DNA of 64,000 nt from Spirochaetota bacterium (lineage in GTDB: Bacteria > Spirochaetota > Spirochaetia > Treponematales > Rectinemataceae). The notes beneath the pieces were generated by a model. It was not told the DNA's origin. It ran no database searches and was given only the letters and a program-made list of their open reading frames with translations. Where the stretch lies: NCBI GenBank assembly GCA_022711355.1, contig JAKLFE010000001.1:1-64000 (forward strand), written 5' to 3'. Position numbers and translations under genes: made by a program. Below are positions 56,204 to 64,000 of this stretch, piece by piece (position 1 is the first letter of the stretch; each line of letters starts with the position of its first letter).

Positions 56204-57933
56204 TGGCGTTCATCACGCTCATGCAGAACAACTTCACCTCGGGCGAGATCTCGCCGCGCCTCGAGGGGCGGCCGGATATCCCTCGCTACCAGACCGGTCT
56301 CAGGCGGGCGCTCAACGTGATTCCCCTTCGACAGGGGCCTTTCACGAAGCGCCCCGGGACCATCTTCAGTTCCCGAACCAAGGGCGATCAGACTGCCCGG
56401 CTCATCGCGTTCGAGGCCTCCGATGGTACGCCCTACCTCTTCGAGTTCACTCCGCTAGCCCTCCGCATCTACACCGCTGCAGGCGTTCAGTACGGATCCG
56501 ACCTGACGACTCCCTACGCGGCCGCGGATCTCGCCGGGCTCAAGTGGGCCGTCAACAAAGGCTCCATGTGGATCGCTCATCCATCCTATGCAGTCCGCAA
56601 GGTGACGTTCTCGGCCGGATCCTTCTCGATCTCGACGCCGACCTTCACCGGGGATCGGACCTTCTCGGCCTCCGGCGAGTACCCCCGCGGTATTTGCTTC
56701 CACCAGGGCCGGCTCGTCCTCATGGGCTGCGATAACCGCCCGGATGAGATATGCCTATCCCGTCCGCCCGACGCCTCGACGGGAGCCGATCGCTACACCG
56801 ACTTCGACCTCGACACAAACAACGACGGGACGATCGTCGCTTCCGACGCGATCATCCTCCAGAAGTCCGACCAGGGGCCCGTGGCCCTCCGATGGGGCGT
56901 GTCGCACCTTCGCATGGTCCTGGCCTCGAGCCGCCTCGTGGCTATGGACAACGGTGAGCTCGCGACGCCGAGCGGCTTCGACTACCAGACCTGTCTCCGC
57001 GGCCATCCGCTCGACATCCAGGGCGAGCTCGCCGAGCAATTCGTCCTGTACCTCGGCGCGGGCCCGTCGCTGCATGCGCTCTACTTCTCCTCCGACGATG
57101 GCGGGTACCTCAATGTGGAAGTCACCAAGGACGCGGACCACATCCTCCAGCCAAGCGTCGTCGGCCTCGCGGTCATGTCGGCGCCGGCTCCCATCGCGTG
57201 GGTCGTTCGCTCCGATGGCCTGGTCGCCTCAGTGTCGATCGACGGGACGGCCGGGATCATGGCCCCGGCGCTCCAGGACCTTTCCGGCATCGTCGAGTCG
57301 GCGGCGGCCATCCCCGGCGACCGCAGCGACACCCTCTGGCTCTGCATCAACCGCGACGGCAAGCATTGCCTCGAGTCGTTGACCATCCCCCATCCCTACG
57401 CCCTCGAGCTCGAGGACGAGCATTACGTCGACTCGGGGATAGTCTACAGCGGATCCGCGACCACGACGATCTCGGGGCTCGGCCACCTCGAGGGCAAGAC
57501 CGTCTCTATCCTGGCCGACGGCAAGATCCAGGCTCCGAAGACGGTCGCGAGCGGATCCATAACCCTCGACAAGGCGGCCTCGAAGGTGCATGTCGGCCTA
57601 CCCATCCACTCCGAGGCCGAGACACTCCGCGCAGAGGTCCCCGCGAACGGGACGAGCCAGGGCAAGAAACGCCGAATCGATGAGGTGACGCTTCGCCTAT
57701 TCAGGTCCTTAGGCGGATCCGTCGCGGTCTCGGGGAAGGCCTCGACGCCGCTCCTGTACCTTACCGCGGGCGAGTATATCTACGGATCCGCTTTGGATCC
57801 GTTCACCGGCGATAAGAAAAAATCAATAAACGGCGGTCTCGACGCGGATACAACCCTAGTGATTTCCCACGACGAGCCCTGCCCGTTCACGGTCCTCGCG
57901 ATCATCTACAAGGTCGCGCTTCTGGAGGCCTGA
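56203..57933 (+). CDS. Tail nozzle/tubular protein B-like
   Basis: A 576-residue beta-rich protein. The start MAFITLMQNNFTSGEISPRL followed by GRPDIPRYQTGLRRALNVIP and RPGTIF is characteristic of the podovirus nozzle/stabilisation protein family. The body contains beta-propeller-like repeats (PRGICFHQGRLVLMGCDNRP, SLHALYFSSDDGGYLNVEV). It forms the tail tube below the adaptor. The following gene starts one base after the stop. Confidence 0.78.
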   Translation: MAFITLMQNNFTSGEISPRLEGRPDIPRYQTGLRRALNVIPLRQGPFTKRPGTIFSSRTKGDQTARLIAFEASDGTPYLFEFTPLALRIYTAAGVQYGSDLTTPYAAADLAGLKWAVNKGSMWIAHPSYAVRKVTFSAGSFSISTPTFTGDRTFSASGEYPRGICFHQGRLVLMGCDNRPDEICLSRPPDASTGADRYTDFDLDTNNDGTIVASDAIILQKSDQGPVALRWGVSHLRMVLASSRLVAMDNGELATPSGFDYQTCLRGHPLDIQGELAEQFVLYLGAGPSLHALYFSSDDGGYLNVEVTKDADHILQPSVVGLAVMSAPAPIAWVVRSDGLVASVSIDGTAGIMAPALQDLSGIVESAAAIPGDRSDTLWLCINRDGKHCLESLTIPHPYALELEDEHYVDSGIVYSGSATTTISGLGHLEGKTVSILADGKIQAPKTVASGSITLDKAASKVHVGLPIHSEAETLRAEVPANGTSQGKKRRIDEVTLRLFRSLGGSVAVSGKASTPLLYLTAGEYIYGSALDPFTGDKKKSINGGLDADTTLVISHDEPCPFTVLAIIYKVALLEA

Positions 57934-57934
57934 A

Positions 57935-58501
57935 ATGATAGGTACTGTACTAGGGATCGGAGCGGCAATCTTAGGCGGCCTCAACACCATGGTTGGGTAC
58001 AAGAACCAAAAAGAGCAAGAAAAAATGTCCCTGGAAAGCGCGGCTGAGGAGACCGGGCTGAAGCTCGAGGAAGCGAAGTCGAACATAGCCATATACGAGG
58101 CCTTCCTCCAGAACTTCGCCAACACCGAGAGGACCCAGAAGGATAACTTCGAGAGCAAGGCCAAGGCGGACTACTCAGCCCTCGTCGAGAACATGGGCCT
58201 GGCCGACGTGGCCGCGGCGGCTTCGGGGAGGTCTGGATCATCGGTGCAGGCTATCGGCAACCAGGCGCGCGAGAAGGTCGCCGAGTACGCCGGCGCCGAC
58301 TTATCCCTCGGCGGAAAGGACGGCGGGCTCTACGAGCTGAACAAGACCGAGCTCGAGAACGACCTCGCCTCGCAGCGGACCCAGGCCGAGGGCCAGCTCG
58401 ACGTACTAAAGCGGAGCGTGCCGGTCCTCGAGAAGACCATGAAGCAATACCAGAAGGCCGCGAAGAAGGCCGACAACTGGTTCTCCAGCATCTTCTCGTA
58501 A
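57935..58501 (+). CDS. Internal virion (ejection) protein, small
   Basis: A 188-residue protein with an N-terminal hydrophobic segment (IGTVLGIGAAILGGLNTMVG) followed by a long coiled-coil-like helix (EEAKSNIAIYEAFLQNFANT, then Ser/Gly bend GRSGSSVQAIGNQAREKV). This layout matches T7 gp14-like internal proteins that insert into the outer membrane during DNA ejection. Confidence 0.62.
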   Translation: MIGTVLGIGAAILGGLNTMVGYKNQKEQEKMSLESAAEETGLKLEEAKSNIAIYEAFLQNFANTERTQKDNFESKAKADYSALVENMGLADVAAAASGRSGSSVQAIGNQAREKVAEYAGADLSLGGKDGGLYELNKTELENDLASQRTQAEGQLDVLKRSVPVLEKTMKQYQKAAKKADNWFSSIFS

Positions 58502-58511
58502 GGAGCGCGCG

Positions 58512-60641
58512 ATGTCTGTACGGCTTGTCGACTATTCGTTCCTCCATGAGGCCATGCACGCGAGCGGCCAGGCTGACCGCGCCCTCGAGGCCCAGAAGGA
58601 CTCGGCCGAGGCCCTGGGCTTGGGCCTCGCGCAGAGTGTAATTTCCGTTTCTCAGGGAGTCATGGACCTCATCGAGGAATCCAAGCTGTCCCAGGCTAAG
58701 CTGGAAGCGATAGACGAAAGCGAAAAGTCAAAGGATGAGGCCCGGAAGGATCTCGACCAGGGCAAAGTAAAACAGATTGAGGAAGAGGCCCCTCAGGCGG
58801 AGCGAATCGGGAACGACCCCGAGGCGAAAGAAACCAGCGGAAAAAAGCTGGCAGTCCCGCTCTTTGAAGTGAGCGATGAACGGCAAAAAGCCTGGGACGA
58901 AGAAGCCGAACAGATCAAGAAGAAATACAAGCTCTTTCCGAAAGTCCGAGACTTCGCCCTCGGGGAACTGTCCAGGCGGAAGGATCTCTATAAGTCCTAC
59001 GTCATCGACACCGTCCGGGAACGAGAATCCGCTGCGCTCCAAGAAAAAAACAATCTTCTCCTGTCCAAAGCAATCGACGGAGACGTCCAAACCGGTGACT
59101 TCTCGCTGGCCAATGTCACGGCCGCGCTCGATGGATTCAACCTCCTTCCCCAGCAGCGCGAGCTCGCCCTGACGAGAGCAGGCAACGCGGTGAAGGCCGG
59201 AATCTGGACCCGCCAGGTGCAGGAGGCGGCAAAAAACGGGGGCCTGGCCGGCGCTCAGGAGACGATAAGCGCCCTTCCGGTGAACGAAGAACAGCGGAAG
59301 TATTTCTCAGAGGCCGCCACAGCAGCCGTGAAAGCTTCTCTTGCGACCGCTTACGAGACGGGAGACCAGGACTACTCGAAGGCGGAGGAGTCCGCCCAGC
59401 AGAAAGGCACGCCGTTCCTGCCGGACGTATTCATCAAGCAGGAGCTCGCGAAATACCCAGAATGGATGCGGGAAGATCTCGACAAACAATTAAGGATCCG
59501 TCAGGCGCAGCAAAACCTAGAAAAAGGACTTACACAGTATAACCAAGATCGCGATCATCCAAACCTAAGCTACTTACAAAAACAATATGATGGTGTCCAA
59601 GCCTCAACAGCCTACGATGGGGACGAAGCTACTCGAAGTACCATCTTGGGACTATACGAGCGGGATATCAGTCAACTCAAGGCGAGTCTGACTGGCAAGA
59701 ATAAAGAAGCCAACGACAGGGCATGCTCGACCATTGAAACAGCAATCGCCCTATTCGAACAGGGTAAGACGCCTATAAGCGGCTTTAATATCCTGGAGAT
59801 GATCCAGAATAGTCTGAACCAGTCTGATGGAATCTCCGCTGAGCAGGCAAAAGACTACCGTAGACGAGTAATAGAACATAAGTTCCCTGCGGCAAAAGCT
59901 TTCTTCGATAGCATGCACGATAGCGCCATGTCGGTGCTTGGTTTTGGCAAGCAAAAGGATGACGCGCTCTCCACAAACGACCGTACTCGAGTCCTTGCTT
60001 TCGAGTCAACGCTATCCGCGAAACTCTCTGCCGAACTCATGAAAGAAGGCGGCGATGTCACCCCGCAACGCATCAGGGAAATATTCGACAATGCGAAGTT
60101 GGCTGCAAATACCAAGGACTTGGAACAGCTAACAGTACCTTTCCACCTATTCAAATCAAAAGGAGTAGAAGAAGCTGAGTATTACACCCAATTCCAGCGC
60201 TTTCTCGATTCCCCCGCAGGTAAAGATGTCGTTTTCTGGGACGTCCAAGGGAACCCATTATACCTTGTCAAGGAACCAGAAATATTCAAGCAACGAGTCG
60301 AATCCAATGCTCAGTACCAAGTACAGCTATTAAATCAGCGCGGTATCGAAGTATTGTCATCCACCCTTGAACCGGAAGGGCTACACGATATCGCAGGCTC
60401 GAAAATCCACAAGGGCAAGGACGGCAAGGAATACCGCTTCTTCGTCGAAGGGAACCGCTTGGTTCCATACTCGCGAGGTTCCGCTAAGGACAACTGGGCA
60501 CGGATCCCCGATCCGCCGAAGCCCACCCCTAGCCCGAGCCCTCGGCCGGCATCGGCTCCTGTCTCCTCAAGAGACAAAGGGAAGCTCGATGATGAGGCCC
60601 AGAGAAAGCCCAAAGACAGAATGGCCGGGAGCGCGAAATGA
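58512..60641 (+). CDS. Internal virion (ejection) protein, middle
   Basis: A 709-residue, mostly helical, charged protein (EEAEQIKKKYKLFPKVRDFA, LALTRAGNAVKAGIW). Size and place between the gp14-like gene and the giant last gene match the middle ejection protein (T7 gp15-like). Codon use turns visibly AT-rich for about 59500-60480, then returns, suggesting a mosaic insert. The end is Pro/Ser-rich (PKPTPSPSPRPASAPVSSRD). Its stop overlaps the next ATG (ATGA). Confidence 0.6.
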   Translation: MSVRLVDYSFLHEAMHASGQADRALEAQKDSAEALGLGLAQSVISVSQGVMDLIEESKLSQAKLEAIDESEKSKDEARKDLDQGKVKQIEEEAPQAERIGNDPEAKETSGKKLAVPLFEVSDERQKAWDEEAEQIKKKYKLFPKVRDFALGELSRRKDLYKSYVIDTVRERESAALQEKNNLLLSKAIDGDVQTGDFSLANVTAALDGFNLLPQQRELALTRAGNAVKAGIWTRQVQEAAKNGGLAGAQETISALPVNEEQRKYFSEAATAAVKASLATAYETGDQDYSKAEESAQQKGTPFLPDVFIKQELAKYPEWMREDLDKQLRIRQAQQNLEKGLTQYNQDRDHPNLSYLQKQYDGVQASTAYDGDEATRSTILGLYERDISQLKASLTGKNKEANDRACSTIETAIALFEQGKTPISGFNILEMIQNSLNQSDGISAEQAKDYRRRVIEHKFPAAKAFFDSMHDSAMSVLGFGKQKDDALSTNDRTRVLAFESTLSAKLSAELMKEGGDVTPQRIREIFDNAKLAANTKDLEQLTVPFHLFKSKGVEEAEYYTQFQRFLDSPAGKDVVFWDVQGNPLYLVKEPEIFKQRVESNAQYQVQLLNQRGIEVLSSTLEPEGLHDIAGSKIHKGKDGKEYRFFVEGNRLVPYSRGSAKDNWARIPDPPKPTPSPSPRPASAPVSSRDKGKLDDEAQRKPKDRMAGSAK

Positions 60642-63600
60642 GCGACTTTGAGCTCTACAACGCGAATCCTTTCTCCGGAGGCCTCGAGGCCGCCAAGGCC
60701 GAGCTCGCTGCGCGCCAACCAGCGCCGACAGCGCCCGCGATAGGGGCTTCTCCCGTTCGTTCACCAGTTAATTATGTTCAAGAGGCGGTCAAGGCAGCCC
60801 GAAGCCCGGCAGTTCCAGGTCCGGGATATACAGACTACACTCTTGAGGCTACTCGGGCCGCTGAGGATTACAATAAACAACGTGCCGAGGACATCGACCT
60901 TTTCGGTGTGTATAGCGACACCGAATATGCTCTAGCGCGCCAACGCATGCTGGAGTCCGTCGAAGAAGGTGCAGATCCGCTCGGTGAGTACTACCGCACC
61001 GCCGCGGGCCTCGAAATGTCCCGAGCCTTCGGCCGATCCTTCGACGACATCATGGACAACTTCGATGTCAACGTCCGCGCTTGGACGGGGCGCGACTTCT
61101 CCCCGACCCTGTCAGGAGCCCGGGCGATCGCCGATTCTTTCCACATCGGGACCTTGCAGATGCAGCAGGCCCGCCTCGCGCGCGACTGGATGAAGGGCGG
61201 AGGGACTGATACCGCCCTCGAGCAGCAGCTCGACGAGATCCAGGGGCAAATGGACAAGCTCGTCGACAACACTCCCCGGCCCTGGTACGTGTCCGCGCTC
61301 AAGTTCGGCGCCATGTCCGCGCCGTTCACGGCGGAGGTCGCCGGCGCCGGCTTGGCGGCCGGCGCCGCGGGCGCGGGCCTCGCCATCGTCGGGGCAGGAG
61401 CGGCCGGCCTCACAATCGGATCCGGCGGGGCCCTCGGCATCGGAGCCGCCGCCGCTACCGTGGGCATGTACCAAGCCGCCGGAGCTGCAATCGGCGGCTT
61501 CTCCGAGTCTATGCGCCTTACAGAGGGGCTCGAGTACTACCGGATGCGCAAGCGCGGAGTCCGCGACGACATCGCAGGGCCTCTCGCTTCAGTATCCGGA
61601 GGCGTTCAGAGCCTCCTCGAGGTAGGGCTCGGCTCCGTCCCCGGAGCCCTGACCAAGCTCGGGGGAGTCAAGGTCGATACGCTCGCCGGGGGCATCGTGA
61701 AGCGGCTCGCCGTGTCGGGAAAGTGGGGGGCCCTCGCGAAGAGCTTCGCGTCGTATGCCGGCGAGATCGGAGAAGAGGGCCTCGAGGAGGGCGCCCAGCA
61801 GATTGTCAGCTCGATCGCCGATGCTACGGCCGCAGAGCTGCAGGGGCAGGGCGTCGAGCGCTCGACGGCCGAGGAAGTAGCCCGCGAGGTTTGGGAATCC
61901 GTCAAGGGCGGAGCCCTCGGAGCCGTGGCCCTTGGTGTCCCCGGTTTCGCCGCGGATCTCCGCGGCAACCTCCGCGACGCGGGGGCCCTCCGCAGCCTGG
62001 CCAGGTCCACCGACGAGGAGGCGTTCCTCGCGAAAGCGAAGGACTCCCCGATGCTCGAAGGCCTCGACGAGGCCAAGCGCGCCGAGGTCCTGAAAGCCAT
62101 CTACCAGATGCAGCGCTCCGCCTCCGCCGAGGGGACCGCTCCGCGGCCGGCCGCTGAGGAGTCGGGTCCGGTCAAGATGGCCCAGGGGCCGTACACGCCC
62201 GGCCAGGAATACCGGGACGCATCCGGCCGACTCTACGCGGAGATCTCGACGAAGGCCGAGCGCGAGGATGAGTCCGGAGCGACCGTCGTCGAGGCGCGCC
62301 TGAAGGTCGGGGATCCCGAGAACAAACAGACCTACGTCTACGTCGACCATAGCCTGGTCACCTCCGCCGACGGCGGGGAGAAGCTCATCGTCGATCGGAT
62401 CGACTACAACCGGCCCGCGGAGGAAGTCGCCGAGCCCGGGGCCGCAGTTGGCCAGGGCGCCGCCCAGGAGACCGGCGCGGCCGAGACCGACGTCGATATC
62501 CCGGCCAGCCTGAAAGGGCTTGTCAAGGAAGCATTCAACGAGCTGGCGTCTCGCTACCCTGGCGTGGAGATCGAATGGAACACCGCGACGCCGATGGAGG
62601 AGGCGATCAAGGCCGAGCTCGAGGCCGACAGCCCGACCGGGGGGCTCCAGTGGTTCTTCCCTGATCGGCCCGCGGGCGAGCAGCTCTCCCGCCAGGAGCT
62701 CCGTAGGCAAGTCCTCCAGGCATTCCAGAACGACCGGAACATCAAGGACGAGGTCGACGGGATCCTCGCCCTTGCGGATCGAATGGCCGAGAAGAAGGGC
62801 GTCACGACCGACGCCATGCTCGCCGCGGCCTTCGAAGGCCAGGCTATTTCCCGGACCGGGACCACGTCCCTCAACAAGGCCGGGACGGCCGACGCGGGCG
62901 TATCCTTCCGCGATAACTCCGGCCGAGAGGTCCGGCCGCTCGAGCTCTCCCGAGCGGATCTCGGCCGGATCCGAGCCGTCGTCAAGCTCGGCAAGACCGC
63001 CGACTTCGCGGCGTTCTCCCATGAGTTCTTCCACGCCGTAGAGCGTCTATGGTTCGACGAGGGCGAGGTAGCGGCCTTCGAGAGGGCCCTCGGGAAGCAG
63101 CGCCAGGCATGGCAGACCGAGGACCTCGAGTACCTTGCCGACCAGTGGGAGCACTACCTCGAGACGGGGGCGGCCCCAGACGAAGGCCTTCGCGGCGCCT
63201 TCGAGAAGCTCGCCGGGGCCCTCCGGCGATTCGTCCAAGAGTTCCTCGGCCTCGAGAAACGGTATGGGGATCGCTATGCCCTCTCCCCTGAGCTCAAGGC
63301 CGCGTATGACAACCTCCTAGCCAAGCCAGAAAGCGGCCTGGCCAAGGCCGAGGGGGCCTCCTCTGAAAACCGGACGGAGGCGCACAAGGAAGGCCAGGGT
63401 GAGGCGCAGGAGGCCCAGGGCGGGGAAAGTCACCAGGGAGACCAGGCGGAAGCCGTGGCGGTACAGCCTGAGCCTTCACGGGACGCCGCAACCGAGGCGG
63501 CGCTCGAGTTGTTCCATACTCCTGAGGTCGCCGAGCCCAATCCTCACTTCGAGGAGGACTTCGCCAAGGTCGAATTCATTGAGCTGGAAATCACCCCGGA

Positions 63601-64000
63601 TCTCGAGCACCTGACCCGGCCTGAACTACGGGACGTAGCAAAGCAGGAGTATGAGCGACAACGAGCCGCTCCGGTTGAGGTTCCCGGGCTTGGTCCCGTA
63701 CGCTTCTCGAGCGGCGGCAAGGGCAAGACGTTTTCCAACTCGGCGGATCCGGTCAAACTGTTCGCGCTCCTCAAGATCAAGGAGCTTCTGGAACAGTCGG
63801 CGAGCCTGGGAACCAAGCCTTCGATAGTCCCGGACGAAGAACGGAATGTAAAAAAATATCACTACCGAGCGAGCAAGTTCCGCCTAGCCGGGCAGGAGTA
63901 TGTAATTGGAACGACGATCAAGGAGCAAACGGACGGGACGTTCCATTACAATTCAACGCCCTTTAATATGGAATCGCCCGAAAGCCGGGCCGAACCAACT
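60638..64000 (+). CDS. Giant polyvalent ejection protein with HExxH and LPD3-like domains, 3' end missing
   Basis: The frame is open from ATG 60638 to the right edge (1121 codons). The N-terminal part is helical. Residues about 232-288 are a Gly/Ala-rich hydrophobic region (AGLAAGAAGAGLAIVGAGAA) likely to cross membranes. Around 795-799 lies HEFFH within AAFSHEFFHAVERLW, a zincin metallopeptidase signature. Residues about 1017-1105 (GPVRFSSGGKGKTFSNSADP... YHYRASKFRLAGQEYVIGTT) match LPD3, a domain related to barnase/EndoU-type nucleases. This domain mix is typical of large polyvalent proteins injected with phage DNA to act in the host cell. Activities are inferred from motifs. Confidence 0.75.
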   Translation, partial: MSDFELYNANPFSGGLEAAKAELAARQPAPTAPAIGASPVRSPVNYVQEAVKAARSPAVPGPGYTDYTLEATRAAEDYNKQRAEDIDLFGVYSDTEYALARQRMLESVEEGADPLGEYYRTAAGLEMSRAFGRSFDDIMDNFDVNVRAWTGRDFSPTLSGARAIADSFHIGTLQMQQARLARDWMKGGGTDTALEQQLDEIQGQMDKLVDNTPRPWYVSALKFGAMSAPFTAEVAGAGLAAGAAGAGLAIVGAGAAGLTIGSGGALGIGAAAATVGMYQAAGAAIGGFSESMRLTEGLEYYRMRKRGVRDDIAGPLASVSGGVQSLLEVGLGSVPGALTKLGGVKVDTLAGGIVKRLAVSGKWGALAKSFASYAGEIGEEGLEEGAQQIVSSIADATAAELQGQGVERSTAEEVAREVWESVKGGALGAVALGVPGFAADLRGNLRDAGALRSLARSTDEEAFLAKAKDSPMLEGLDEAKRAEVLKAIYQMQRSASAEGTAPRPAAEESGPVKMAQGPYTPGQEYRDASGRLYAEISTKAEREDESGATVVEARLKVGDPENKQTYVYVDHSLVTSADGGEKLIVDRIDYNRPAEEVAEPGAAVGQGAAQETGAAETDVDIPASLKGLVKEAFNELASRYPGVEIEWNTATPMEEAIKAELEADSPTGGLQWFFPDRPAGEQLSRQELRRQVLQAFQNDRNIKDEVDGILALADRMAEKKGVTTDAMLAAAFEGQAISRTGTTSLNKAGTADAGVSFRDNSGREVRPLELSRADLGRIRAVVKLGKTADFAAFSHEFFHAVERLWFDEGEVAAFERALGKQRQAWQTEDLEYLADQWEHYLETGAAPDEGLRGAFEKLAGALRRFVQEFLGLEKRYGDRYALSPELKAAYDNLLAKPESGLAKAEGASSENRTEAHKEGQGEAQEAQGGESHQGDQAEAVAVQPEPSRDAATEAALELFHTPEVAEPNPHFEEDFAKVEFIELEITPDLEHLTRPELRDVAKQEYERQRAAPVEVPGLGPVRFSSGGKGKTFSNSADPVKLFALLKIKELLEQSASLGTKPSIVPDEERNVKKYHYRASKFRLAGQEYVIGTTIKEQTDGTFHYNSTPFNMESPESRAEPT

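Noticed and set aside
33400-64000. Diversity-generating retroelement within the window
   Set aside because: No reverse transcriptase motif or template/variable repeat pair was seen; it can only be expected beyond the right edge.

Overview
The window is a very GC-rich bacterial chromosome segment (about 1-33.4 kb) followed by an integrated podovirus-type prophage (about 33.4 kb to the right edge, unfinished). The chromosomal part looks like a spirochaete, probably of the Treponema/Spirochaeta side. The clues are a complete MoxR-DUF58-BatA/BatB/BatC/BatD cluster, a DapF homologue that has lost both catalytic cysteines, a long RecJ with an insertion, a lipid acyltransferase with a C-terminal zinc ribbon, and a zinc-ribbon transposase-like family I associate with spirochaetes. 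No rRNA or other decisive marker is present, so this placement is an inference.

Host region: a transposase-like gene cut by the left edge; rnhB; the DapF-like pseudoenzyme; GNAT, GH3 and thioredoxin reductase genes on the minus strand; a TPR protein with a transglutaminase-like core; a signalling block (sensor kinase, twin-receiver protein, hybrid kinase with HPt); a PHP phosphatase; patatin and DksA-like genes; infA; Smr; the Bat/MoxR cluster of seven contiguous genes; an acyltransferase; a HAD phosphatase; a rhomboid protease; recO-thpR; pyrimidine-nucleoside phosphorylase-recJ; an ACT protein; and tRNA-Gln and tRNA-Glu. Several host genes have a -10 hexamer ending only 5-7 nt before the start codon, which suggests leaderless mRNAs.

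Prophage: a tyrosine integrase sits directly downstream of tRNA-Glu, the probable attachment site. Next comes visibly AT-richer cargo: a PD-(D/E)XK-like sce7726-family gene facing a beta/sce7725-family gene, plus lipoproteins. A CI-like repressor then faces a strong promoter that carries a perfect 13-bp inverted repeat. The early region is a train of small, overlapping genes that includes an LPD29-type protein, a beta-sandwich lipoprotein between 18-bp direct repeats, a Tad2-like (DUF2829) anti-defence gene, a Dam methylase, a deoxyribosyltransferase-fold protein, and a Lin1244/Lin1753-like replication gene with an iteron cluster and a 20-bp perfect inverted repeat inside it. The late region has a terminase split into ATPase and nuclease genes, a podovirus portal, Bbp19-, Bbp17- and Bbp16-like head proteins, tail tubular proteins, ejection proteins, and a huge polyvalent protein with an HExxH motif and an LPD3-like domain that runs off the window. 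The order resembles Bordetella phage BPP-1.

The most unusual items are RNA-level. They are a phage tRNA-Met with initiator features, a class-II tRNA-like element with a TGC anticodon beside a string of perfect hairpins, and a structured leader in front of the capsid gene. The paired nuclease-like/beta-protein cargo and the origin embedded in the replication gene also deserve attention.
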